Below, piece after piece: positions 16,185-24,413 of a stretch of 64,000 bases of DNA. Source of the stretch: JALYNX01 sp963746905 (GTDB taxonomy: Bacteria > Actinomycetota > Acidimicrobiia > Spongiisociales > ZC4RG35); contig CAVVCY010000003.1 in the NCBI GenBank assembly GCA_963746905.1, forward strand, positions 992,001-1,056,000, given 5' to 3'. The notes below the pieces were generated by a model. It was not told the origin of the DNA, made no database searches, and saw only the letters and a list, made by a program, of their open reading frames with translations. A program made the position numbers and the translations under genes. Position 1 is the first letter of the stretch. The number at the start of each line of letters is the position of its first letter.

Positions 16185-18488
16185 TCACGTCTCCTGCAGG
16201 GAGAAGTACAACTCCTCTTCCTGGTCGAAGTGAAGTCGGAGGATGGCGTGGAGGCTGTACAGGGTGCGACGGAGGTCCAGCACGTCGGCGGGCTCCGGCC
16301 CAGTCTCGGGGAGGTCGGCCAACTGCCTTTGGTAGACGTCGACAAGGTGGAAGATCTCCCGGTGGGTCCGGCTCATCAGGGACATCGGGTCGTCTCCGGG
16401 GAGGACGGCCGATACCTGTGGGTAGATCTCCTTCTCGTCTTCAGCCTCGTGGGGGAGGATCACATCCACCAGGAGTCTCCGTGTCTGTTCCAGGTCTCGT
16501 CTGGCTTCCTCAGGGGCCAGGGTGTCGAGCAGATCTGCAGTGTCGCGAAGCGAATCGAGCTTTGGAATCAGTTCGTCATGTTCGACGCGGAGACGATGGG
16601 ACAACTCAGGAGAGATCTTCGGCCCGCTCTCTGACGGGGTCTTACCGCCCAGCGCTCGGAGAGCGTTGGTGATCGAGAGGAAGTCGATGGCCTCCTGAAT
16701 CAGTGCTCCGGCGATCGGGGCCAAGAGCCCAAGGGCGGCCACGGCCATTGCCATCAGCGAAAGGCCCATCCCGATCACCATGCTCTGCACGGCAATCCGT
16801 CGCGACCGCTGTGCGATCCCGATGGCATCGACCAGACGTTGCAGCCGATCGACTATCAGAACCACCCCAGCGGCCTCCGACGATGCGGTCGCCCCGCGTG
16901 CTCCCATGGCCACGCCCACGTCCGCCGCGGCCAGGGCGGGAGCATCGTTGATGCCGTCCCCCACCATCGCCGTCGTTCCCTGGGCTCGCAGCCCTTCGAG
17001 GGCGGCGACCTTCTCCCGTGGCGTGGATTCGGCAAGGACGTCGTCAACACCTATTGCCGTGCCAACGGAACGAGCCGCATCGGGGTGGTCTCCCGTCGCC
17101 ATGACGATTCGCTGCACGCCAATCCGGCGCAGTGCCCGGATGGTGTGGGCAGCGTCAGGCCGGATCGTGTCGTCGAAGGTGATCGCGGCCGTGACTTTGC
17201 CATCGATCGCGACGTAGACAGCGAGCGGTGCCACCCGCATCAATCGCCGGCGAAAGTTGGCGATCTCGATTGGCTCCGGCTTGCCATCCAGCAACCAAGC
17301 CAGCCGTCCCACCTCGACATGCGTGTCTCCGACCATGGCCCCTACGCCGGATCCCGCAACCTCGGTGACGTGCTTGGGCATTTCGATTGAGAGCCCACGA
17401 TGGCGTGCGGCCTCGACGATTGCCCGGGCCAATACGTGTGAAGACGTTTGATCCACCGAGGCGGCGAGGCTGAGGAGCTCGCTTTCGTCGACTCTGGTGT
17501 CGAAGCCCACGATCGAGCGCAAGGTCGGCTTGCCAACAGTGACGGTCCCCGTCTTGTCAATGAGAACATTCTTGGTCTGGGCAAGCGTCTCCAACGCGGC
17601 TCCTCCACGGAAGACGATCCCGCGATGGGCCCCACGCGAAATCCCGGAGACGACAGCAATGGGAACCGCCAGCAACAACGGACACGGGGTGGCTACAACC
17701 AGGACGGCCAGTGCCCGGATGGGGTCACCGGAGACAGCCCAGGACAAAGCTGAGAGCCCGAGAGCCAGCGGGACGAACCAGCCGGCCCATCGATCGGCGA
17801 GGCGGATCGAGGGCGACCTCGATTCTCGTGCTTCTTGCACCAGCCGGATGATTCCGGCATATGTGCTGTGCTGGGCATCCGCGGTGGCAAGTAGCTCAAA
17901 GGCGTCGGCGGCATTGACGACTCCGCTGCTGACCAGGTCGCCGTTCTTGCGTTCGACCGGCATTGGCTCCCCGGTGAGAGCCGACTCGTCAATCAAGGCA
18001 GATGGGCTAAGTACCACGCCGTCGACCGGGATCACCTCGCCTGCCTTGATCAGAACCCTGTCACCACGGCCCACCGAGTTGATGTCGACTTCCTCGATCT
18101 TGTGATCGCTGATGACATGCGCGAATCTGGGCACTCTCCCGAGCAGCGTGGTTAGCTCCCTCTCGGCTCTTCCTGCGGCGAACTCCTCCAAGAACCGGCC
18201 GGTGGCCAGCATGAGCCCGATGATCGCTGCCGTCAGGTATTCGCCGAGGGCCAAAGCCCCTGACACCGCGAGGACCGCGATGATGTCGACTCCCGGTCTG
18301 CGGAGCCTGATCTTGACGATGATTTCCCGGATCAATGGCAACACCGGCACCACCGCAACCGCGGTGAAGGCGACATTGGCCGCGGTTTCGTAGTCGAGGA
18401 CCGCGAGGAGGCCGCCGAGACCCAGACCGGCAGCCGTGCCGATTAGCAACCAACGGGTGGACCGTTCAGAGCTGAGCTCTTCAGTCAA
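16185..18488 (-). CDS. P1B-5-type heavy-metal ATPase with C-terminal hemerythrin domain
   Basis: About 767 residues from a TTG at 18488 whose TGA overlaps the stop of the upstream gene. The ATPase core has the actuator TGEPMPVE, phosphorylation site IDKTGTVT and hinge GDGINDAPAL. The membrane metal site reads TPCPLL and a later helix reads QEAID, together diagnostic of P1B-5 ATPases (Ni/Fe exporters such as Nia). There is no N-terminal HMA domain. The last 150 residues form a hemerythrin HHE domain (HRLRVEHDELIP, ILPHEAEDEKEIYP, HREIFHLV, ILRLHFDQEEELYF), a known P1B-5 feature that may sense O2 or iron. A longer upstream frame runs through the neighbouring gene and is spurious. Confidence 0.93.
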   Translation of the reverse strand: MTEELSSERSTRWLLIGTAAGLGLGGLLAVLDYETAANVAFTAVAVVPVLPLIREIIVKIRLRRPGVDIIAVLAVSGALALGEYLTAAIIGLMLATGRFLEEFAAGRAERELTTLLGRVPRFAHVISDHKIEEVDINSVGRGDRVLIKAGEVIPVDGVVLSPSALIDESALTGEPMPVERKNGDLVSSGVVNAADAFELLATADAQHSTYAGIIRLVQEARESRSPSIRLADRWAGWFVPLALGLSALSWAVSGDPIRALAVLVVATPCPLLLAVPIAVVSGISRGAHRGIVFRGGAALETLAQTKNVLIDKTGTVTVGKPTLRSIVGFDTRVDESELLSLAASVDQTSSHVLARAIVEAARHRGLSIEMPKHVTEVAGSGVGAMVGDTHVEVGRLAWLLDGKPEPIEIANFRRRLMRVAPLAVYVAIDGKVTAAITFDDTIRPDAAHTIRALRRIGVQRIVMATGDHPDAARSVGTAIGVDDVLAESTPREKVAALEGLRAQGTTAMVGDGINDAPALAAADVGVAMGARGATASSEAAGVVLIVDRLQRLVDAIGIAQRSRRIAVQSMVIGMGLSLMAMAVAALGLLAPIAGALIQEAIDFLSITNALRALGGKTPSESGPKISPELSHRLRVEHDELIPKLDSLRDTADLLDTLAPEEARRDLEQTRRLLVDVILPHEAEDEKEIYPQVSAVLPGDDPMSLMSRTHREIFHLVDVYQRQLADLPETGPEPADVLDLRRTLYSLHAILRLHFDQEEELYFSLQET

Positions 18489-19168
18489 CGACGGCGGCTT
18501 GTCGGAGCGGTCCCGTGCGTCGAATCTGCAGCCAATACCCGGCTCCGTATGCCGCTGAGCATTTGGTGGGACATGATGAAGTCGGCGGGAATGATTGCCA
18601 ATCGGTAAATCGCGAGCAGCCACCACGGAGCGGCATTCCCGCGGCAGCGAAAGATCAACCGGCTGCGTTCTCCGCCAAGGTCGTCGATTGAGAACGACCA
18701 GGTCCAGTCCAGCCGTGCACCGTAATTCTCCCGCCAGGACTTGGGCAGGTGCGTCGTGGAGTGGAGAACCAGGCTTCGGTCCGTCTCCATGCCCTCGATT
18801 ATGAACCCGCACTCGCTTTCCGGGGGGCCGTCCGGGATGAAGTCTCCAATCGCTCGATCTTGGAGGGCGGGGAGGATCTGGGTAGCGGCCGGCCAATTCG
18901 CTGGAAACAGGATCCGATCTACCCAGGGAGCTGTGTACCACCCTCCCTGATGCCAGCCCATTTGAATCAGCCACGGCCACACCTCTCCCGGCGACGCGTC
19001 AATGGTGGTGGCGTGCGTGGTCAGAATCTGTGGGTGGGGCACAATCTCATCGCCAGGCATCAGTGCCCTTCTCTCCGCGCCGGTGGCCCCCCACGTCCTC
19101 CCGAGCCATTGCAGGAGGAAATAGGAGGCCACGGCGACGAATAGGGCAAAAGTCGATTTGCGTGTCAT
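18485..19168 (-). CDS. SRPBCC-like membrane-anchored protein
   Basis: A 227-residue protein. Residues 5-22 are hydrophobic (FALFVAVASYFLLQWLG), likely a membrane anchor or uncleaved signal. The body resembles the START/SRPBCC fold used for binding hydrophobic ligands: TIDASPGEVWPWLIQMGWHQGGWYT, then LDWTWSFSIDDLGGERSRLIFRCRG. It is translationally coupled to the metal ATPase by a TTGA overlap, so the two are probably made together. The ligand is unknown. The promoter faces the SQR operon across a 143-base gap. Confidence 0.75.
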   Translation of the reverse strand: MTRKSTFALFVAVASYFLLQWLGRTWGATGAERRALMPGDEIVPHPQILTTHATTIDASPGEVWPWLIQMGWHQGGWYTAPWVDRILFPANWPAATQILPALQDRAIGDFIPDGPPESECGFIIEGMETDRSLVLHSTTHLPKSWRENYGARLDWTWSFSIDDLGGERSRLIFRCRGNAAPWWLLAIYRLAIIPADFIMSHQMLSGIRSRVLAADSTHGTAPTSRRR

Positions 19169-19191
19169 GAACCTACGTCGACGCTATGACC

Positions 19192-19223
19192 CGAACTTCC
19201 GGCCTGGCAGGGCCGTTAGGCCC
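19192..19223. promoter_or_regulatory. Tandem DosR-box-like palindromes between the ATPase and SQR operons
   Basis: In the gap between two divergent operons, CGAACTTCCGGCCT (19192-19205) is followed 18 bases on by GGGCCGTTAGGCCC (19210-19223). The second is a perfect palindrome that matches GGGnC-n4-GnCCC at every fixed position; the first keeps ACTTCCGGCC of the core. The tandem layout and spacing resemble the pair before the universal stress protein gene. They could drive both operons. Confidence 0.55.
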
Positions 19224-19311
19224 GGATCGCCACGGCAATACGGTCCAAATCGCCGATTCCGCCGCCTTTTGGCCCTACTGACGACTCTGGGCCATTCGTA
19301 GCGTTTTGGGT

Positions 19312-20589
19312 ATGCGAACCAGAGAGCCCTTGAAGCGTCTTGTTGTCCTCGGCGCTGGCACGGCTGGCACCATGATCGTGAACAAACTTCGGCCGCGGCT
19401 GGCGGTTGAGGAGTGGGAGATCATTGTGGTGGACCCTGCGCCCTCTCATCTCTATCAACCGGGTCTGTTGTTCGTCCCTTTCGGCCGTTACGAGGCTGAC
19501 GAGCTTCGCAAACCAACCAGAGACCTCCTCTGCGACGGAGTGGAACTGGTCACCGAGCCAGTGGAACGGGTAGATGTCGACGCCAGCCAGGTCCAACTGG
19601 CCGGTGGTCGAACCATTGACTTCGACCAGTTGGTGATTGCGACCGGAACCCACGCCCGACCGGACATGACGCCTGGAATGGACGGCCCCGAGCTCGGGGA
19701 CACCATCCACGAGTTCTATACCCTGCCTGGGGCCGAGGCCCTTCGCTGGAAGTTGGCACTTTGGGACGGCGGGCGGTTCGTGGTCCACATCACCGAGCTT
19801 CCGATCAAATGCCCGGTGGCACCGCTCGAATTCGCCTTTCTTGCCGATGACTACTTCAGACGGGTCGGGATGCGTGATCGGGTCGACATGACCTTTGCCA
19901 CGCCCCTGTCTGGCGCTTTCACCAAGCCGATCGCCTCGGGGCTTCTGGGCGACATGCTCGAGTCACGGAATATCCGCGTTGAGCCTGATTTCTACGTGGA
20001 GCGGATCGACGACCACGCCATCGTTTCTTATGACGAGCGAGTCATCCCCTTCGACCTTCTCGTCACCGTGCCGCTGAACATGGGGGCGGACTTCGTCGGC
20101 CGGTCTGGCCTCGGTGACGAGTTGAACCATGTCAGAGTCGATCCCCACACCTTCCTCGCGGACGGCTGCGAAAACGTGTTCGCCATCGGTGACGCCGCCG
20201 CACTTCCTATCTCGAAGGCAGGGTCGGTGGCCCACTTCGCCGTCGACGTCTTCGTCGAGAATTTCATGGATCACATCGTCGGCCGACCTATGACGCGGGC
20301 GTTCGATGGGCATGCCAACTGCTTCGTCGAGTCGGGTGCAGGCAAGGCGCTGCTGATCGATTTCAACTACGAAACCGAGCCTCTGCCCGGTACCTACCCC
20401 GTTCCGGGGTTAGGGCCGCTGCGCCTTCTCAAGGAGACAAGGCTCAACCACCTGGGCAAGCTCGCGTTCAGGCCCATCTACTGGCACCTGCTGCTCCCGG
20501 GTCGACGACTTCCGGTTCCAAATGCGATGTCAATCGCCGGAAAGGAGATACCGACCGGTCAACCACCAAGAGAGGACGTGAACATATGA
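19312..20589 (+). CDS. Sulfide:quinone oxidoreductase-like FAD flavoprotein
   Basis: A 425-residue FAD/NAD-type disulfide oxidoreductase. The N-terminal FAD loop is VLGAGTAGTMIV, the second FAD contact is CENVFAIGDAAALP, and the SQR-type redox cysteines lie in PIKCPVAPLEF and HANCFVESG. These features fit membrane-surface sulfide:quinone oxidoreductases, which oxidise sulfide to persulfide or polysulfide and pass electrons to (mena)quinone. The C-terminal part has amphipathic segments that could bind the membrane. ATG at 19312. It overlaps the next gene through ATGA, so it heads a three-gene operon with TusE- and DsrE-like proteins. A rhodanese-type or other NADH dehydrogenase-like role cannot be excluded. 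Confidence 0.85.
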   Translation: MRTREPLKRLVVLGAGTAGTMIVNKLRPRLAVEEWEIIVVDPAPSHLYQPGLLFVPFGRYEADELRKPTRDLLCDGVELVTEPVERVDVDASQVQLAGGRTIDFDQLVIATGTHARPDMTPGMDGPELGDTIHEFYTLPGAEALRWKLALWDGGRFVVHITELPIKCPVAPLEFAFLADDYFRRVGMRDRVDMTFATPLSGAFTKPIASGLLGDMLESRNIRVEPDFYVERIDDHAIVSYDERVIPFDLLVTVPLNMGADFVGRSGLGDELNHVRVDPHTFLADGCENVFAIGDAAALPISKAGSVAHFAVDVFVENFMDHIVGRPMTRAFDGHANCFVESGAGKALLIDFNYETEPLPGTYPVPGLGPLRLLKETRLNHLGKLAFRPIYWHLLLPGRRLPVPNAMSIAGKEIPTGQPPREDVNI

Positions 20590-20900
20590 CGGTTGCAACC
20601 ATGCGAGGACGCGAGCTCCACGTCGACGCCGAGGGGTTCCTCACGGACTCCACGGAGTGGGACGAGAGCCTGGCGGAGACCCTTGCCACCAACATCAGCC
20701 TCGAGCTGACCGAACGTCATTGGGCGGCCATCAACTTCGCCCGGTCGGACTTCGCCGCAAACGGCGAGGCTCCGACGCTCCGTCGCATGGCGACAGCGGG
20801 TGGCATCCCCACGAAAGAAATGTTCGAACTGTTCCCCAAAAAGCCGGCGAAGAAGCTGGCCTATGTGGCCGGCCTCCCCAAGCCGGTCGGATGCGTCTGA
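20586..20900 (+). CDS. TusE/DsrC-family sulfur carrier, single C-terminal cysteine
   Basis: This 104-residue protein matches the DsrC/TusE family: DAEGFLTDSTEWDESLAETLA, LTERHWAAINFARSDF, and the flexible arm GLPKPVGCV with the penultimate Cys that carries persulfide. The second Cys of true DsrC, 11 residues upstream, is replaced by Ala (KLAYVAG), so this is TusE-like and cannot form the DsrC internal trisulfide. It overlaps the SQR gene by four bases and precedes a DsrE-like gene by ten. It may accept sulfane sulfur from the SQR product. Confidence 0.92.
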   Translation: MTVATMRGRELHVDAEGFLTDSTEWDESLAETLATNISLELTERHWAAINFARSDFAANGEAPTLRRMATAGGIPTKEMFELFPKKPAKKLAYVAGLPKPVGCV

Positions 20901-20910
20901 AGGAGGCATC

Positions 20911-21417
20911 ATGACCATGACACTGGAAGCACCAGTACCGGTGTTCGATGACGAGTCGACCACACGGAAGCTGGCGATCATCTGCTCCAAGGGCTCGCTC
21001 GACATGGCGTACCCCGGTTTGGTGCTGGCGAATGCGGCCCTGGGCGAAGGCATCGAAACACATGTCTTCTTCACCTTCTGGGGCTTCGACATGATCAACA
21101 AGGAGACGATGGAACATCTCAAGTTCACCCCAATCGGGAATCCGGCAACCCACATGTCGCCGATGCTCATGGGGCTGCCCGGGATGACCTCGTTTGCGAC
21201 TCACATGATGAAGAAGCAGATGGAGGGGATCGACGTCCCGGGTGTCCCTGAGTTCCTGGAGATGATCACCGACGCCGGCGGCCATCTCTGGGCCTGCCGG
21301 ATGTCTGCCGACATGATGCACATCAAGGAAGAGGATCTCTACGAGCGGGTGGAGGGGATCATCAGCGCGGCTGACTTCATCGAGATCTCCGAGGGCGCTC
21401 AGATCATCTTTGTTTGA
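20911..21417 (+). CDS. DsrE/DsrF/DrsH-like sulfur-relay protein
   Basis: A 168-residue DsrE-family protein: KLAIICSKGSLDMAYPGLVLANAALG, VFFTFWGFDMINK, and GGHLWACRMSADMM, where the Cys in WAC matches the position of the active cysteine in DsrE/peroxiredoxin-like relatives. Such proteins relay sulfane sulfur, often to a TusE/DsrC partner, which is encoded just upstream. AAGGAGG lies seven bases before the ATG at 20911, stronger than that of the preceding genes. The tail overlaps the convergent hypC by 19 bases. Confidence 0.9.
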   Translation: MTMTLEAPVPVFDDESTTRKLAIICSKGSLDMAYPGLVLANAALGEGIETHVFFTFWGFDMINKETMEHLKFTPIGNPATHMSPMLMGLPGMTSFATHMMKKQMEGIDVPGVPEFLEMITDAGGHLWACRMSADMMHIKEEDLYERVEGIISAADFIEISEGAQIIFV

Positions 21418-21677
21418 AGAAGGTCGCAGGTTTCGTCATCGGTCGATGAGTCGGTGGTCTCGATCCCGAACAGCGCCATGGTTTCGATGGCCCGTTCGCG
21501 GGGGATGATCTCGATGGCATATCCGGAGTGGATCACCACGTAATCCCCGACTGCCGCACCGGGAACCATGATCAGGTCGACATCTTTACGAGTGTTGATG
21601 ACGGACACCCGAGCTGGGATCGAATTGGGGGTGGACTCGCCGATGGCCACTACCAATCCTGGAACCGCGACACACAT
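21399..21677 (-). CDS. hypC: Hydrogenase assembly chaperone HypC/HupF
   Basis: A 92-residue protein with the N-terminal MCVAVPG signature of HypC, whose Cys2 handles the Fe(CN)2CO unit during NiFe active-site assembly, followed by a small OB-fold core (VPGAAVGDYVVIHSGYAIEII). The last 15 residues are an unconserved Ser/Thr/Asp-rich tail. It ends the eight-gene hydrogenase operon, two bases after hypA. HypB, HypD, HypE and HypF are not in the window and must be supplied elsewhere. Confidence 0.93.
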   Translation of the reverse strand: MCVAVPGLVVAIGESTPNSIPARVSVINTRKDVDLIMVPGAAVGDYVVIHSGYAIEIIPRERAIETMALFGIETTDSSTDDETCDLLQTKMI

Positions 21678-21679
21678 CT

Positions 21680-21940
21680 CTAGTCCTCGACGCCGATCGA
21701 AACCAGGAGCACTCCGAGGGCGTTGGCGTCACCGGGGTCCTCAGACTCGTCAACCTGCACATCGGGTGCATATCCCCACTCCTCCAGGGCGTAGTGACGA
21801 GCGCCCTCTCTCAGAGACTCGGATCCGATGCCTGACAAGGCCCCCACCCGGAATCGAAGGCTGGTGACTTGTAGCCGCCCGGTGTCGACTTCCCTCTCGA
21901 CCCTGCTCATGAGGTCACGCACGATGCCACTCTCATGCAC
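21680..21940 (-). CDS. hypA: HypA-like nickel chaperone lacking the zinc ribbon
   Basis: The protein has the MHE start whose His2 and Glu3 bind nickel in HypA, and continues with VRDLMSRVEREV, VTSLRFRVGALSGIGSESLREG, as in that family. At 86 residues it is shorter than usual (about 113), and the two CxxC pairs of the structural zinc ribbon are absent: there is no Cys in the protein at all. The normal ribbon segment is replaced by DVQVDESEDPGDANALG. It overlaps the protease gene by eight bases. Nickel delivery may work differently, or a second HypA may exist. Confidence 0.82.
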   Translation of the reverse strand: MHESGIVRDLMSRVEREVDTGRLQVTSLRFRVGALSGIGSESLREGARHYALEEWGYAPDVQVDESEDPGDANALGVLLVSIGVED

Positions 21941-22358
21941 GGTCTATCTCCGTCACAAGTTCACTGACCGCTTGCTCGACCTTGGCAGACAGTCCGACTT
22001 CGGGTCCCAGGCTTGAGACCTCGATCCCGTAAACCACGACCCGTTCTGGAAGCCGTCCCAGAAGGCGGGCCATTTCGATGGTCTCCACGACTCCGACCGA
22101 GTGGGTGCTGGTAGCCAAGAGCCCACCTGGGAGCGGCGCATCGTGGGCGTCGAAGCGGTGGATGGTTCCTGGAGGGGCGCCTGATCTTGCTGCGTCGACG
22201 ACGATCACCTCGTCGGCTCCTTCCCAAACGTCCATGAGCTCGTACGAGCCACTGCGCGCTTGGTGAGCATCTACAGAGACGACCCTTCGGGCAACTTCCA
22301 GCCCGGCTCCATCGTCGCCGCGGGTCGGATTGCCGACCCCGATCACCATGCGTTTCAT
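21933..22358 (-). CDS. Hydrogenase maturation endopeptidase (HyaD/HycI family)
   Basis: A 141-residue M52-family protease from the ATG at 22358, which overlaps the large-subunit stop by ATGA. It starts VIGVGNPTRGDDGAGLEVA with the nickel-sensing Asp, has DVWEGADEVIVVDAARSGAPPG in the middle and the His of TSTHSVGVVE. It removes the C-terminal peptide of the large subunit after nickel is inserted. The substrate, encoded just upstream, still carries a nine-residue tail after its DPCxxCxxH motif, which fits. Confidence 0.92.
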   Translation of the reverse strand: MKRMVIGVGNPTRGDDGAGLEVARRVVSVDAHQARSGSYELMDVWEGADEVIVVDAARSGAPPGTIHRFDAHDAPLPGGLLATSTHSVGVVETIEMARLLGRLPERVVVYGIEVSSLGPEVGLSAKVEQAVSELVTEIDRA

Positions 22359-23647
22359 TCCCGCTCCACCGTTAGGTCGAGAAAGTGGGTGGCACAGGAG
22401 ATACAGGGGTCGTAACTGCGGATGGCCTGTTCCAGCTCCCACTTCAGCTGGGCGTCCGCCAGCTGGGTGCGGCCCACGATGTAGGCACGGAGGTCGTCCT
22501 CGATGCTGAGCTGATTCTGCGACGTTGGCGGGACGATGCGGGCATCAGTGATCAGCCCTTCGCCGTCCACTTCATATCGGTGATAAAGCGTGCCCCTCGG
22601 TGCTTCCGAGGCTCCGTGGCCCACCACATTTCGCGGTTCGACTTCAATGGACGGTGAATCGGGCCTGGTGTACCCGTCGATCAGTCGTAGGGCCTCTTCG
22701 CAAGCGAAGGCGATCTCAACAGCTCTGACCACGATGCTGCGAAACGGGTTGTTACATGTGGGTCCTAGCCCGACCGAGTCGGCGATCTCCCTCGCGGCTG
22801 GGGTGAGCAGCTCGGAATTGAGTGAGTAACGGGCCATCGGCCCGAGGTGATAGGACCCTCCATCCTTGCGTCGGGCGTGGAGTGCGTTAGACCACTCGAC
22901 ATGACTCTCTTCGAAGTAGTCGCCCCACTCGTCGACGCCTATATCCAGACCTCGGTTCGACACGATGCGCCCCTCGTGGATGGCGTACTCGTCGGGATGC
23001 CGGAGGGCGACGAACTCGTAGTCGCGCTCGAACTCAGGAAAGGGGAAACCGGAAACCCACCGCGTCGTGGCCAGGGCGGCTTCCAGTGCCCACTCCAGGT
23101 CGGGAATGAGGCTCTCCAGCTCCTTCTTGGTTGGAACCCGGTAAAACCCCCCAACCCGAATGTTGATTGGGTGAATCTCCCGGCCCCCAACCAGAGACAT
23201 GATTTGATTCCCGATCTTCTTCAGCCGGAGCCCCATCTGCACCTCTTCCGGGAAGTCGGCCCCCATTGCGATCGCGTTGTCATATCCGAGGAAGTCGGGT
23301 GCATGAAGGAAGTAGACATGAAGTGCGTGGCTCTCGATCCACTCCCCGCAGTAGATGAGCCGGCGCAAGGCACGGAGCCCCCCAGTCAGCTGGACACCCG
23401 CGGCGGATTCCATGGCATTGCAAGCGCTGGTCTGATAGGCGATCGGGCAGATGCCACAGATTCGGGCAGTGATGTCGGGGGCTTCCGAGAACCTGCGCCC
23501 CCGCAGGAAGGCCTCGAAGAAGCGCGGTGGTTCGAAGATCTTGAACTTGAGGTCGAGCACTTCCTCTCCCTTCAGCTTGAGATACATCGCCCCCTCGCCC
23601 TCCACCCGGGCGAGATAGTCGACGGCAATCTCACGCTCAGTGGTCAT
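22355..23647 (-). CDS. NiFe hydrogenase large (alpha) subunit, group 3b type
   Basis: A 430-residue catalytic subunit. L1 is RICGICPIAYQ and L2 is DPCISCATHFLDLTVERE, supplying the four Cys ligands of the NiFe centre; the tail after ATH is the peptide cut by the maturation protease. The DPCxxCATH form and the partner genes (diaphorase, dicluster ferredoxin) fit group 3b bidirectional, NADP-linked hydrogenases, also called sulfhydrogenases, in the cytosol. I use the ATG at 23647 (MTTEREIAVDY), which overlaps the small subunit by 11 bases; the longer frame to 23809 lies inside that gene. Confidence 0.95.
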   Translation of the reverse strand: MTTEREIAVDYLARVEGEGAMYLKLKGEEVLDLKFKIFEPPRFFEAFLRGRRFSEAPDITARICGICPIAYQTSACNAMESAAGVQLTGGLRALRRLIYCGEWIESHALHVYFLHAPDFLGYDNAIAMGADFPEEVQMGLRLKKIGNQIMSLVGGREIHPINIRVGGFYRVPTKKELESLIPDLEWALEAALATTRWVSGFPFPEFERDYEFVALRHPDEYAIHEGRIVSNRGLDIGVDEWGDYFEESHVEWSNALHARRKDGGSYHLGPMARYSLNSELLTPAAREIADSVGLGPTCNNPFRSIVVRAVEIAFACEEALRLIDGYTRPDSPSIEVEPRNVVGHGASEAPRGTLYHRYEVDGEGLITDARIVPPTSQNQLSIEDDLRAYIVGRTQLADAQLKWELEQAIRSYDPCISCATHFLDLTVERE

Positions 23648-24413
23648 AGGCGTTGCTCGCCTCTCGGAATTCAGGGGCGTAAGCGTTGAAGGTGCGCAAG
23701 GCCCGCACCAGGTCGAGGTCGGATACTCCAAGCCGTCCCCACCAGTCAGCCAGTGAGCCGATATTTGGAGATTGGGAGGGCCCATAACACCCATAACAGC
23801 CCCGGTCATAGGCGGGGCAGATGGCTCCGCATCCAGCCTGGGTTATCGGCCCCATGCACGGAATCCCCTGGGTGACCATCACGCAGTTGGTGCCTCGCAG
23901 CTTGCATTCGACACAGACGCTGTGCCGCGGGATATTCGGCTTTCGCCGATGGAGAAAGGCGTCTATCACTTCCAGAAGCTGATGCTTGGAGATGGGGCAA
24001 CCCCGTAACTCGAAGTCGACGCTGATGTGATCGGAGATCGGGGTGGAAGTAGCCAAAGTTTGGATGTACTGGGGTTGGGCGTAGACGATGCTCAGGAACT
24101 CTTCGACGTTCTCCCAGTTGCGCAAGGCCTGGATTCCCCCAGCAGTGGCGCAGGCGCCGATGGTCACCACAGTCTTCGAGATCTCCCTGACCGTCTGGAT
24201 TCTCTCGGCGTCGTGTGGGGTGGTGACCGAGCCCTCGACAAGGGACAGGTCATAGGGCCCGTCAATCTCACCTCGAGTCGCCTCGGGGAAATAGGCGATC
24301 TCGACCGCGCCGGCAACCTCCAGGAGGTGGTCCTCGGCGTCGAGGAGGGTCAGCTGGCAACCGTCGCACGATGCGAACTTCCAGACAGCGAGTCTCGGCT
24401 TGGACGACGTCAT
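23637..24413 (-). CDS. NiFe hydrogenase small (delta) subunit
   Basis: The 258 residues show the proximal [4Fe-4S] cluster ligands in order: FASCDGCQLTLLD, VTIGACATAGGIQALRN, and ELRGCPISKHQLLE, then further Cys in VECKLRGTNC, GIPCMGPITQAGCGAICPAY and CYGCYGP for medial and distal clusters. There is no Tat signal peptide, as expected for a cytosolic group 3 enzyme. It passes electrons from the NiFe site to the diaphorase subunit encoded upstream and overlaps it by four bases. Confidence 0.95.
   Translation of the reverse strand: MTSSKPRLAVWKFASCDGCQLTLLDAEDHLLEVAGAVEIAYFPEATRGEIDGPYDLSLVEGSVTTPHDAERIQTVREISKTVVTIGACATAGGIQALRNWENVEEFLSIVYAQPQYIQTLATSTPISDHISVDFELRGCPISKHQLLEVIDAFLHRRKPNIPRHSVCVECKLRGTNCVMVTQGIPCMGPITQAGCGAICPAYDRGCYGCYGPSQSPNIGSLADWWGRLGVSDLDLVRALRTFNAYAPEFREASNAYDH

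Noticed and set aside
18489..18980. N-terminal extension of the metal ATPase
   Set aside because: The extra 164 residues run through the SRPBCC-like gene in another frame and look like Arg/Pro-rich shadow translation; a TTG with TTGA overlap is a better start.
23648..23809. N-terminal extension of the hydrogenase large subunit
   Set aside because: It lies inside the small-subunit gene and does not resemble any hydrogenase N-terminus.
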